A DNA stretch of 64,000 bases from the NCBI RefSeq assembly GCF_007833165.1, contig NZ_VOBQ01000008.1, positions 346,445 through 410,444 of the forward strand, given 5' to 3'. Below the pieces are notes generated by a model. It was given only the letters and a program-made list of their open reading frames with translations. It had not been told where the DNA came from and made no database searches. Position numbers and translations under genes: made by a program. Below are positions 42,658 through 51,147 of the stretch, in pieces. The stretch is from Caenimonas sedimenti (GTDB lineage Bacteria; Pseudomonadota; Gammaproteobacteria; Burkholderiales; Burkholderiaceae_C). Numbering within the stretch: position 1 is the stretch's first letter; the number at the start of each line of letters is the position of its first letter.

Positions 42658-42690
42658 ACTGTTGTTAGAAACAGTAAGACGGTCCAGAAT
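42658..42690 (+). promoter_or_regulatory. Possible promoter of the sigma/Bil-like operon
   Basis: TTGTTA (42662-42667), 17 bases, CAGAAT (42685-42690). The -35 box lies in the palindrome ACTGTT-GTTAGA-AACAGT (42658-42675), a possible operator. The -10 is imperfect (four of six), so activation or a different sigma factor, perhaps the first gene itself, may be needed. Confidence 0.4.
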
Positions 42691-42820
42691 CAACGGCGGA
42701 CCAGGATCGCACGGGTCGGCTTCCGATTTTTTCCGGTGTTTGCGACTTAGTCATGGAGGGGGCAAGGACCGCGCCCATCCCGGGCGCGGCGTTGAAGGTG
42801 GATGACCATGGAAAACGACG

Positions 42821-43558
42821 ATGCACACTCCAATGACGGATGCCGCAGCCGCGGCCCTGGCTGATGAGGACCTGAAAGCGCGCCTCGCCCGCACTGACTG
42901 GGAAACGGACCCGCTGTACCTGCCCGACGAACAGGTCTTCAGGCTGTTCCACCAGACGCGCGACGCGGGCGACAAGGGGCGGATGAATCTGTTCGCCGGG
43001 GCGCTGTGCGCACGGATTCTCGGCCGGGCGCGAGGATTCGCGGTGCGCTCGGGCATCTATCCGGGAGTGATCGGCGACCTCGACGACGCGAGCCAGGAGC
43101 TCGGGCAGTTCGTATGGGACCGCCTGCAGAAGTCCCCGACGGACGCGCAGCATGCCGAGCGCGCGTTCGGGCAGCTGTTCGAGCGTCGGAGCTACGACTT
43201 CCAGCGGCGGCTCCTGGCGAAGAAGCGCAAGCTGCAGGTCAGCTTCGACGACCCTAAGCAGTTCCCCGAGGACGAAGACCCGGACAAGACCATCCGGGAA
43301 GTCTCGGCGCTGCGCGAATCCACGTCCCCGGCGGAGTCTTTCGAGAAGAAGCAGCGCTACCGGGAAGCCGTCAAACGGCTGCAGGCCATGCTGACGCAGA
43401 ACGAGTACGCCGTGTTCGTGATGCTGCACGAGGACGAAATGATGGTGAAGGACATCGCCAAGGCGCTCGGCGTCAGCGTGCGCACCATCAACACCTACAA
43501 GAACCAGGCGATGGCGAAAATCGCCAAGGAGTTCAGTGATGACATCGAACGATCGTAA
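42821..43558 (+). CDS. Sigma-70-family-like factor
   Basis: A 245-residue protein. The C-terminal 70 residues look like sigma region 4 (RYREAVKRLQAMLTQNEYAV, then VKDIAKALGVSVRTINTYKN with a recognition helix). The middle has helical stretches with conserved-looking R/D/W positions (SQELGQFVWDRLQK), similar to region 2, but the -10-binding residues are not certain. A second ATG (42833) is possible. It heads the operon that ends in the Bil-like genes and overlaps the next gene, so it may direct RNA polymerase to this or other loci. Confidence 0.65.
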   Translation: MHTPMTDAAAAALADEDLKARLARTDWETDPLYLPDEQVFRLFHQTRDAGDKGRMNLFAGALCARILGRARGFAVRSGIYPGVIGDLDDASQELGQFVWDRLQKSPTDAQHAERAFGQLFERRSYDFQRRLLAKKRKLQVSFDDPKQFPEDEDPDKTIREVSALRESTSPAESFEKKQRYREAVKRLQAMLTQNEYAVFVMLHEDEMMVKDIAKALGVSVRTINTYKNQAMAKIAKEFSDDIERS

Positions 43559-44174
43559 GCAGTCCCTCGAAGACGTTCTCGACGCGTTCTTCTTCACGGC
43601 CGACGCGCCGTCCGCCGGCGCCGTGCTGCGCGCTTGCGAAGCCCATCCCGAGTTTCGCGCGGACATCCTGGAGTTCGCCGCGCTGTGGGCGACGCACGAC
43701 GCATCGCCGGAGCCGGCGGCCGAGGTGCTGCGGGTGCCCGCTGCGTCGCTGTCCCGCATGCAAAGCTATGTCCTCAACAACTTGCATGCGGATGCTGCCC
43801 AGCCCGAGGGCTCTGGGGTCGAAGCGGCTCGGGCCGCGCTGCGCGCGCTCGCCGGCGCAGCCCTGCGCCGCGCCGCGACCGCCGCCGGCCTGGGTACCGC
43901 CACGCTGCTGCTGCATAAGGTGCTGACCAACGCCATTGTGGACACGCCGCGCGCCGTGCTTTCTGCGTTGGCGCGGCACCTGCAGGTCGCCGTGACGGAC
44001 TTGCAGCTTGCGCTCGCGGGGCATGTGGTGGGAGGCCGGCACTACAGCGCCTCCCAGAAGCCCAATGCGCCGACCCAGGAGACTTGGGCGCACGCGGTCG
44101 GCGATCTTCCAGGCGTGAGCCATGAGGAAAGAGCGAGGCTATTGGCGCTCACGAGCGAGGAAGCTGGCTCGTGA
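43539..44174 (+). CDS. Hypothetical protein between sigma-like and protease-helicase genes
   Basis: A 211-residue alanine-rich, mainly helical protein. AAGGAG lies seven bases before ATG 43539 (a GTG three bases earlier is less well spaced). It overlaps the sigma-like gene by 20 bases and the next by four (GTGA). The middle has a hydrophobic helix (AATAAGLGTATLLLHKVL). Position after a sigma factor would suit an anti-sigma role, but no known domain is seen. The end (VSHEERARLLALTSEEAG) is a charged helix. Confidence 0.6.
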   Translation: MTSNDRKQSLEDVLDAFFFTADAPSAGAVLRACEAHPEFRADILEFAALWATHDASPEPAAEVLRVPAASLSRMQSYVLNNLHADAAQPEGSGVEAARAALRALAGAALRRAATAAGLGTATLLLHKVLTNAIVDTPRAVLSALARHLQVAVTDLQLALAGHVVGGRHYSASQKPNAPTQETWAHAVGDLPGVSHEERARLLALTSEEAGS

Positions 44175-47100
44175 CACCTTTCCGCCGGGCCCGGGAAGCG
44201 GCGATCGCCTTGCGGCGACGCTACTTCGGTGACCTGACGGATTCGGCACTGGCCTCGGACCACATCATCACGACGATCGCCGCCGAGGACGCCGAAGACT
44301 TCGAGATCACACCCACCGACCCGGCCGACCAGGCGCTAGGGAAGGCCGACGCCCATCTCGTGCGCACCATGCGCCAGATCCTGGTGCGCAATGACGTATC
44401 ACCCGCCGAGCAGGCGTTTCTCGCAGCGCATGAGTTCGGCCACTGGAAACTGCATGCCGACGACGATGGGAACTGCGGTCAGGTCATCGACACCGGGCTG
44501 AAACCGGCCGACGACGAAACCCAGGGCGCGCAAAAGGTCGAGGCCTATGGCGTGCGCGAACGCACGGAACTGCAGGCCAACCTGTTCGGCCGCGAGTTGC
44601 TCTTGCCACGCGCGCTCGCCCGCGGCCTGTTCCTGGCCGGCAAGAACGCCTCGGCCATCGCCAAGGAGCTCGACTTGCCCTTGGAGCTGGTGCGCCAGCA
44701 GTTGCTCGACGCGCTGCTGCTGCCCGAGGTCGAAGCGCCGGCCGAGGAACCCCAGCAGCCGATCGAGCCCACACCGCTGCAACTGGCGGCGGCCCGTTCG
44801 ACCGCGCCGGTTTCACTGGTGGTCGCTGGCCCGGGTACCGGCAAGACAACGACCCTGCTGCTGCGCGTGCAGCATCTGCTCGCCTCGGGTGCGAAGCCCG
44901 GCGAGATTCTCATCCTCACCTTCGGCAACCGCGCGGCGCGCGAGCTGGCCGACCGCCTGCAGCTGCTCGGCATCGAAAATGCCCACGAGGCTTGGATCGG
45001 CACCTTCCACGCCTTCGGGCTGGAATTCCTGCGAAAGAACCACGAGGTTTTCAAGCTGCCGCCTCGCTTCGGCGTCGCCGACAAGATGGCGCAGATCGCC
45101 GTGCTCGAGCCGCACATCTACGGCCTCGGGCTGGAGGTGTTCAATCCGCTCGGCGATCCCCTGGACTGGCTGAACGAAGTGGTGATGGCCATTCAGCGCG
45201 CCAAGGACGAACTCGCCGATGCGGTCGCCTACGCTGACGCGGCGGCCAAGTCGGCCGCCAAGACGCCTGAGGACGTGCAGGCGCTGCAGCGTGATGTCGC
45301 CAGGCTGTACGCGTGCTACCAGGCGCAGATCCAGGCCCGCGGCAATCTCGTCGACATGGGCGACCTGGTCATGCTGCCGGCACTGGCCCTGCGGGACGAC
45401 TACAAGTCCTACACCGCCTCGGTCGGCCGGTTCAAGCACGTCCTGGTCGATGAGTACCAAGACGTGAACCGGGCCAGCGCGGTCCTGGTGAAGGCGTTGG
45501 CCAAACCGGCGGACAGCCTCTGGGTGGTGGGCGATGCCCGCCAGGCCATCTACCGATTCCGTGGCGCGTCGATGCGCAACATCCTGGAATTCGGCGCCGA
45601 CTTTCCCAAGCACAAGACCTTCACGCTCAACGAGAACCGCCGCAGTCACACCGAGATCGTGCGCGTTTTCGAGCACACCGGCCGGGGCGACCATCCGCTG
45701 CAGCTCAAGCTGCCGCTGGAGGATGTGCAGGCCGTGCGCGGCGCCAGCGGGATCAAGCCGCTCCACGTGCAGTGCGCGACCGAGGCCATCGTCCTGGGTG
45801 AACTCGTCGCCCATGCCGAGCGGCTGCACGAGGATGGCGTCGGCTACCGCCACCAGGTCGTGCTCGCCAGCACGCACGACACCTGCGGCGCGGCCGCGCA
45901 GGCGCTCAACGCCGCCGGCGTGCCCGCGCTGCATCTCGGTGACATCTTCCAGCGTCCCGAAATCCGGGATGTGCTGGCGCTATTGCAGCTGTTCGTCGAC
46001 CGGTCGGCCAGTTCGCTGGTGCGCGTGGCGCAGCTGCCCGGCTTTTCCCTGCCGGCCGCCGACGTCGATCGCCTGCTGGCAGCGGCGAAGGAGGACCGGC
46101 CGGCGGCCCTGTCGTGGCTGCGGGCGCCCCCGGAAGACCTGAGCGCCGAGGGCGCACAAGGCTTGGCGCGCTACGGCACGCTGTTGCACGGCCTGAAGGC
46201 GACCGACTCGCCGTGGGAGGTCGCATGCACGCTGCTGCTCGACCGCACCGACGTGCTTCGCGCCCATCTGCCCGGCGACACGATGCCCGACATCACGCGC
46301 CGGCTCGCCCTCTGGCAGTTCATCTACCACCTGCGCGTGCCGGACGGGACGTCGAAGTTTCAGACCGTGGGCGGCTTCCTGACCGCCCTGCGTCGGCGCC
46401 TGAGGATCGGCGATGACCGCGAGCTGCGCATTCCTCCGCCGGAGGCGGACGCGCTCGACGCCGTGGCCGTGATGACGATCCACGGCAGCAAGGGCCTGGA
46501 GTTCGAGGCGGTGCACCTAGTCGACATCGACGCCTGGCACTTCCGCGCGGGGCCCGAGTCCGCGCTCGTGCCCGCCACGCTGCTCGAGTCAGTCACGCAG
46601 CAGGACGAGGTCAAGGAGGCGCACGCCGAGGCGTCCAACAAGCTGTACGTGGCCCTGTCGCGGGCGAAGAATGATTTGATCTTGTACGAGAACACGGGCC
46701 GCTACAACGCCACCTGTGTCGACGCCGTCAGCCAGATGCCGGACTTGCTCAAACGCGTCGAAGGAACCATCTCGCTGCCCGCACAGCAGATCGCGGTGGC
46801 CCCAGCCCTCGCGACGGACCAGCCGCAGGCCGTACCGCTCAACGGATTCCTGGCCTACCGAATCTGCCCGCGCCGCTACTACTACGACGTCGTCAAGGCG
46901 CTAACGCCCGCGTCCGGCATGCACCCGGCGGCGCTCGTCGAAAATGCCGTGTTCCGCGACCTCTTCGCCGAGCACGGTGAAGAGCCCGGCACTCCCCCGG
47001 GTGAGGTCGCGCGCATCCTGCGGCAGCTCGGCACCGACTACCGGGACTCGCTTCCGCATCTGCAGGCCTATGCCGACCAGCTGCTGGCGGCGGGGCGCGA

Positions 47101-47485
47101 GTGGCTGGGTGCCGAACGTGGCGAGATGGCCAAGCCCTTTCATGTCACGTGCGCCGGCCTGCCGGTTCGCGTCACGCCGCACCGCATCGACAAGGCGGGC
47201 CAGGTTGTCACCCTGAATTTCGTGCGGGCCCGCCCGTCCAGCGGCGGGCAGCGCCAGCAGAAGGTCCTGCGCTGGCTGATGAAGCACCTGGCGGACGTGC
47301 GTCCCGAGTTGTCCGTCAGCGCGCGAATCCACGTGCTGCACACCGGCCAGAACGAGTCCGCCTGGCCGGGCTGGAATTCGTTTCTGGACGGCGTCGCTGC
47401 CAATCTGCAGGCCGGCGACTTCGCCGCGCGGCCCAGCGCGCGCGACTGCCACCGGTGCCGCCACTTTCTCTACTGCCCGGCCTGA
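44171..47485 (+). CDS. ImmA/IrrE-type protease fused to UvrD-like helicase
   Basis: A 1104-residue fusion. The N-terminal zinc protease domain has HEFGH at 87-91 and ERTELQANLFGRELLLP (about 130-146), as in ImmA/IrrE. A superfamily 1 helicase follows: GPGTGKTT (220-227), LVDEYQDVN, VGDARQAIYRFRGAS, TIHGSKGLEFEAVHL, YVALSRAKN. The C-terminal 200 residues resemble an AddB/Cas4-type nuclease with an iron-sulphur cysteine set (RICPRRYYYD and DCHRCRHFLYCP), but the D...(D/E)xK core reads LNFVRARP, so cleavage activity is doubtful. It begins with GTG overlapping the previous stop. ImmA-type proteases often cleave repressors after DNA damage, which would suit a sensor role. Confidence 0.85.
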   Translation: MTPFRRAREAAIALRRRYFGDLTDSALASDHIITTIAAEDAEDFEITPTDPADQALGKADAHLVRTMRQILVRNDVSPAEQAFLAAHEFGHWKLHADDDGNCGQVIDTGLKPADDETQGAQKVEAYGVRERTELQANLFGRELLLPRALARGLFLAGKNASAIAKELDLPLELVRQQLLDALLLPEVEAPAEEPQQPIEPTPLQLAAARSTAPVSLVVAGPGTGKTTTLLLRVQHLLASGAKPGEILILTFGNRAARELADRLQLLGIENAHEAWIGTFHAFGLEFLRKNHEVFKLPPRFGVADKMAQIAVLEPHIYGLGLEVFNPLGDPLDWLNEVVMAIQRAKDELADAVAYADAAAKSAAKTPEDVQALQRDVARLYACYQAQIQARGNLVDMGDLVMLPALALRDDYKSYTASVGRFKHVLVDEYQDVNRASAVLVKALAKPADSLWVVGDARQAIYRFRGASMRNILEFGADFPKHKTFTLNENRRSHTEIVRVFEHTGRGDHPLQLKLPLEDVQAVRGASGIKPLHVQCATEAIVLGELVAHAERLHEDGVGYRHQVVLASTHDTCGAAAQALNAAGVPALHLGDIFQRPEIRDVLALLQLFVDRSASSLVRVAQLPGFSLPAADVDRLLAAAKEDRPAALSWLRAPPEDLSAEGAQGLARYGTLLHGLKATDSPWEVACTLLLDRTDVLRAHLPGDTMPDITRRLALWQFIYHLRVPDGTSKFQTVGGFLTALRRRLRIGDDRELRIPPPEADALDAVAVMTIHGSKGLEFEAVHLVDIDAWHFRAGPESALVPATLLESVTQQDEVKEAHAEASNKLYVALSRAKNDLILYENTGRYNATCVDAVSQMPDLLKRVEGTISLPAQQIAVAPALATDQPQAVPLNGFLAYRICPRRYYYDVVKALTPASGMHPAALVENAVFRDLFAEHGEEPGTPPGEVARILRQLGTDYRDSLPHLQAYADQLLAAGREWLGAERGEMAKPFHVTCAGLPVRVTPHRIDKAGQVVTLNFVRARPSSGGQRQQKVLRWLMKHLADVRPELSVSARIHVLHTGQNESAWPGWNSFLDGVAANLQAGDFAARPSARDCHRCRHFLYCPA

Positions 47486-47571
47486 AGCTGCTTCCGATTT
47501 CCCGCTGATCCTGCGATTTATCCCTCATGGGCGGCGCGCGGTGTGCCACCCAAGACGATAGGAGCGCAGAC

Positions 47572-48069
47572 ATGCAAATCCGTGTTTACGTGCAGTCCGA
47601 GCACTTCCCGGACATCAAGCTGGTCGAGATCGACGACAACGCCAGCATCGAAGACCTCAAGCGCGCCGCGATCGCGCTGCTGCCCGCGGGCGCCGACGCG
47701 GACGGCCTGATCCTCACCGTGGAGGACGACGAGGACGGAGCGCACGACAAGGCCAAACGCGTCAAGGACCTGCGCGGCGAGCACGGTGTGCGTGTGCACC
47801 TGCATCGCTGCAAGCACGTCGATGTGGCCGTGCGCTTCGGCGCCGAGAAGGTGGAGCACATGTTCAAGCCCGCTGCCACCGTGGGCCGCGTGCGGCAGTG
47901 GGCGGGCCACCGCCTGGGCATGAAGCCCGGCGACATCGCTGAGCACGTCCTGCAGATCGCGGAGACCAACGTGCAGCCCGAGGTCGACGTCCACATCGGC
48001 ACGCTCACGCGCTGCCCCGCCTGCGCCATCGTGTTCGATCTGGTGCCGGCGCACCGCATCAACGGCTAG
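47572..48069 (+). CDS. bilA: Tandem ubiquitin-like protein, BilA-like
   Basis: A 165-residue protein with two beta-grasp-like halves: residues 1-78 (MQIRVYVQSEHFPDIKLVEI ... LILTVEDDEDG) and 80-165 (HVDVAVRFGAEKVEHMF...). Two fused ubiquitin-like domains are the mark of BilA, the bacterial ISG15-like modifier. It ends ...AHRING, so the terminal glycine is already exposed. GGAG precedes the ATG. It is 11 bases before the E2-like gene. In known Bil systems the modifier is attached to phage structural proteins. Confidence 0.8.
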   Translation: MQIRVYVQSEHFPDIKLVEIDDNASIEDLKRAAIALLPAGADADGLILTVEDDEDGAHDKAKRVKDLRGEHGVRVHLHRCKHVDVAVRFGAEKVEHMFKPAATVGRVRQWAGHRLGMKPGDIAEHVLQIAETNVQPEVDVHIGTLTRCPACAIVFDLVPAHRING

Positions 48070-48080
48070 GGCGCAGCGGC

Positions 48081-48539
48081 ATGGCACCGGACGAACGTTC
48101 GCTGCGAGCCGACCTCGCGTCGGCGCGGTTTCTGGCGGGGGAGGACCGCGGCCGCTGGGCCCTGCGGGACCTGCGGTGGCCCCACCTCTTCGCGGACGTG
48201 GCCGCGCCGGACGGGCGGCGCTTCACGCTGCGCCTGGACTGTGCCGGCTTCCCCGCCGGCGCGCCGACGGGCACGTTCTGGGACCTGGCGGCCGACTGCA
48301 GGCTGCCGTTTCCCCGGTGGCCCACGGGCGGCGAGCGCATCAGCCTGGCCTTCAAGCCGGGCTGGAAGGACGGCGCCGCGCTGTATATCCCGTGCGACCG
48401 CGAGAGCATCGCGGGCCACGACCAGTGGCCGGCCCAGTACCCGCAGTTGATCTGGAACCCGGCCAAGGGCATCTCGCATTACCTGGGAGTCGTTCATGAC
48501 CTTCTTCACAGCCGTGACTACGCCTGCGCCGCTGCTTGA
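48081..48539 (+). CDS. bilB: E2-like conjugating protein, BilB-like
   Basis: A 152-residue protein. The segment AALYIPCDRESIAGHDQWPA has C105 followed by H113 and W116, the arrangement expected around the thioester cysteine of this prokaryotic E2-like family. Before it are E2-like strands (LFADVAAPDGRRFTLRLDCA, ISLAFKPGWKDG). It would take the ubiquitin-like protein from the E1 and pass it to targets. The gene overlaps the JAMM gene by 44 bases. Confidence 0.78.
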   Translation: MAPDERSLRADLASARFLAGEDRGRWALRDLRWPHLFADVAAPDGRRFTLRLDCAGFPAGAPTGTFWDLAADCRLPFPRWPTGGERISLAFKPGWKDGAALYIPCDRESIAGHDQWPAQYPQLIWNPAKGISHYLGVVHDLLHSRDYACAAA

Positions 48540-49005
48540 GGCCCCCGCGGCCTTGTGGGCGGCCTTGCTGCAGCACTTGCGCACGCAGGGTGGTGGTGTG
48601 CGCGAAAGCGGCGCCTTCCTGCTGGGCCGCAAGGATACGGGCCGCCGCGTGATGACCGCGGTGCTGCCGTACGAGCGGCTGCAGGCCGATGCACTTCACG
48701 ACGACTATGTGAGCCTGAACGCCGAGAGCTTCGCGAAGCTGTGGGCCCACTGCCGCGAGCAGAACCTCAGTGTCGTCGCCGACATCCACACGCACCGCTT
48801 CGGCGCCGGCCAGAGTCGGTCCGACCGCGCCAACCCGATGGTGGCACAGCCGGGCCACATCGCCTTCATCGCGCCCCACTTCGCGCAGGGCCAGGTCGGC
48901 TTGCCCGACCTCGGCATGTACGTCTATCTGGGCAATCATCGATGGACCACCCACGCGGGACCGGCGGTAAGCCGGTTGTTCCGCCTTTCCGGAGGTACTT
49001 CATGA
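48496..49005 (+). CDS. bilC: JAMM deconjugating protease, BilC-like
   Basis: A 169-residue JAB/JAMM protease. E37 (VRESGAFLLG), H98 and H100 (ADIHTHRFG), S107 and D110 form the zinc site. The spacing is HxHx6SxxD, one residue shorter than the canonical HxHx7SxxD. In Bil systems this enzyme removes or processes the modifier. The start lies inside the E2-like gene and the stop overlaps the E1 start (ATGA), so the set is tightly coupled. Confidence 0.82.
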   Translation: MTFFTAVTTPAPLLEAPAALWAALLQHLRTQGGGVRESGAFLLGRKDTGRRVMTAVLPYERLQADALHDDYVSLNAESFAKLWAHCREQNLSVVADIHTHRFGAGQSRSDRANPMVAQPGHIAFIAPHFAQGQVGLPDLGMYVYLGNHRWTTHAGPAVSRLFRLSGGTS

Positions 49006-50360
49006 CGGGCTTCGACGCGGACTCCATGCACCGGTTGGCCAAGCTCGCGCTCGATGCCGGCGAAGTCGCCTCGCCCGAGGAGGCCGTCGCGCTCTTTTCC
49101 GGCTACCGACTGCGTATCGTGCTCGGGCGCGGCTGGGCCGACACCCTCGCGGGCCAGGCCTGCTTTGTGACGGCCGTGAACACTGCCGCTCGCGCCTTTC
49201 TTGGCGGTGTCGAGGTCTGCGGCGAGCTGGACGCGATGTTGCGCATCCCCTTGTTTGAAGGGCGCAATGCGGCCACGGTTGCGCCCGAGCTCGGCGCCAC
49301 GATCACGGCGCCGGCACAGGGCGAGCTGCCGACGCTGGTGCTGGGCGGGTGGGTCCCTGCCACGCTTCCCAGGTTCTGCGTGAGCCTTCGCTGGGACGGC
49401 TGGCGGGCCTGGCTCGCGCCGGGCGCTTCTGATATCACGCCGTCGCTCGCGCATGACCACCCGCTCGCTGGTGTCGCCGCCGCGGCGCTGGGGGTGAACG
49501 AGGCCTTCCTGCACATCCGCGGCGACATGCCGGCGGCGGGCGACCGCACGGTCGGCCTGTCGCTGTGGACCCCGCTGGCCGTGGCAGGCTGGCGTAACGA
49601 CGAGCACTCGGGTCCGCCGCTGCGCTACTTGCCCGACGCGCTGTGGCTGGTTGGGCTCGGGCACCTGGGTCAGGCCTATGCCTGGACCCTGGGCATGCTG
49701 CCCTACGGCGCCCAGCGGCCTCACTTGGTGCTACAGGACTTCGACAAGGCCGCGGCATCCAACCTGAGCACCTGCCTGTTGTTGGACCAGGGCGACCTAG
49801 GGCAACGCAAGGTCCGCGTCGTGTCGCGCCGGCTGGAAGCGGCAGGCTTCACCACCGCGATGGTTGAACGGCGCTTCGGGCCCGACCATCGCGTGCTGCC
49901 GGGCGAGCCCACGACGGCGCTCTTCGGTGTCGACAACCTGGCGGCTCGCCGCGACTTGGCGTCGGCGGGGTTCGGCATGGTGGTCGAGGCCGGGCTCGGC
50001 AGCGGCCACCGGGACTTTCGCAACATCCGCACCCATACTTTCCCCGGACCGCATTCGCCGGCGGCCGTCTGGCCCGCCGAGGCTGGGGCGCAACCGGCGG
50101 TCGAACTCAACGACGCCTACCGCCAGCTGGCGCAGGAGCGCGACGATCTTTGCGGCATGACGCAGCTCGCCTCCCGGGCGGTGGCGACGCCGTTCGTGGG
50201 CGTATTGGCAGCGGCCCTGGTGCTGGCCGAGGTCGTGCGGCCGCTGCATGGTGGTGGGACGCACGCCGTCCTCGATCTGCAGATGAAAGACCTGCGCCAT
50301 CGCACCGGTGCCCCGCTGAGCGATGGCCCCGTGCCCGCTGGGTTTCTCACCGCGGGATAA
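49002..50360 (+). CDS. bilD: E1-like activating enzyme, BilD-like
   Basis: A 452-residue ThiF/E1-family protein. Residues 1-205 are an extra N-terminal region; the adenylation domain follows with GLGHLGQ (218-224), VLQDFDKAAASNLST and LFGVDNLAARRDLA. C384 in ERDDLCGMTQLAS is the likely catalytic cysteine. GGAGG lies six bases before the ATG at 49002; the longer open frame upstream runs through the JAMM gene and was rejected. It closes the Ub-E2-JAMM-E1 order typical of bilABCD. Confidence 0.82.
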   Translation: MTGFDADSMHRLAKLALDAGEVASPEEAVALFSGYRLRIVLGRGWADTLAGQACFVTAVNTAARAFLGGVEVCGELDAMLRIPLFEGRNAATVAPELGATITAPAQGELPTLVLGGWVPATLPRFCVSLRWDGWRAWLAPGASDITPSLAHDHPLAGVAAAALGVNEAFLHIRGDMPAAGDRTVGLSLWTPLAVAGWRNDEHSGPPLRYLPDALWLVGLGHLGQAYAWTLGMLPYGAQRPHLVLQDFDKAAASNLSTCLLLDQGDLGQRKVRVVSRRLEAAGFTTAMVERRFGPDHRVLPGEPTTALFGVDNLAARRDLASAGFGMVVEAGLGSGHRDFRNIRTHTFPGPHSPAAVWPAEAGAQPAVELNDAYRQLAQERDDLCGMTQLASRAVATPFVGVLAAALVLAEVVRPLHGGGTHAVLDLQMKDLRHRTGAPLSDGPVPAGFLTAG

Positions 50361-50383
50361 GCAGCGGCATCATGCGAACGGCT

Positions 50384-50803
50384 TCACGGCACCTGCGCGT
50401 CCTCCAGCAGTTCGGGCGCGCGCGCGGCTCCGGGCGCGTGCAGCGCGTCGAAATTGCCGATGATGGGCTGGTTCGGGAAGACCTCGCGCAGCCGCCGCAT
50501 GGCGGCCAAGAGATTCGCGCCCGACTTCAGCACGTCATCAAACAGGTACACCAGGTTCGGCGCCGACTTCGCCTCTTCGACGGGGTCGACGGCCAAGGAT
50601 TCGTAGGTCCTCTGCGGCGACGGCGGCTGCGCGGCGGTGTGGCTCGCGGGGATGTGGCCGTCGAACACCAGCAGTTCCCGCACGTCCAGGTCAACGTCGG
50701 CCGCCCGGCCAAAGCGGTACGACAACGCCGCGCGCGGCCGGCCACCAAGTGATGAAGCGCCTTTGGATGCTCGTCTTCGAGTTCCCTGATGCGGCACGAG
50801 CAA
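50384..50803 (-). pseudogene. Truncated phosphoribosyltransferase-like gene
   Basis: Minus-strand sequence LVYLFDDVLKSGANLLAAMR matches the PRPP-binding loop of type I phosphoribosyltransferases of ComF type, and the frame ends ...ELLEDAQVP. The N-terminal part expected for a full enzyme (over 180 residues) is missing, and the frame upstream of about 50740 overlaps the next gene, so it looks cut at its 5' end. A short functional form is possible but unlikely. Confidence 0.5.
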
Positions 50804-51060
50804 TCGGTCGCTTGCTCATGACCCTGGCTGTCGCCGCCGCACTCCTTGGTTGGCGAGGTCACAAGCTTCTGGCTGTGCTGGATCGGCGCTTGGCCAAGGT
50901 AGGCGTGGACGCGCCCCGATCGCTCGCCGAGGCATACCCGACGCTTCCTACGTGGTGGATTCCCGAATCGGGTTGGGGCTTTGCGCTGGTAGGCGTTGTT
51001 TTCGCGTTAGGCGCGGCACTGGCGCTGGCGGCGCGCACGGCGAAGCGCATGGGGGCGTGA
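50752..51060 (+). CDS. Small membrane protein, 102 residues
   Basis: Two clear membrane segments: LLMTLAVAAALLGWRG and GFALVGVVFALGAALALAA. The loop between them contains PTLPTWWIPESGW, probably periplasmic. The ATG overlaps an upstream GTG by one codon; no good ribosome site is seen. No family is recognised. It lies between the truncated transferase and the CoiA-like gene. Confidence 0.6.
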   Translation: MKRLWMLVFEFPDAARAIGRLLMTLAVAAALLGWRGHKLLAVLDRRLAKVGVDAPRSLAEAYPTLPTWWIPESGWGFALVGVVFALGAALALAARTAKRMGA

Positions 51061-51147
51061 AGCCATAGCAGCAGGTGGTTCTATACCCTACTGCGTGGCA
51101 GTAGATGTCAGGAGCGTCCAAGCTTCCCGGCTGGCAGACTTGCGGCA

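Noticed and set aside
48555..49001. Extended 601-residue form of the E1-like protein
   Set aside because: The extra 149 residues are an arginine-rich shadow of the JAMM gene. The ATG at 49002 has GGAGG and an ATGA overlap.
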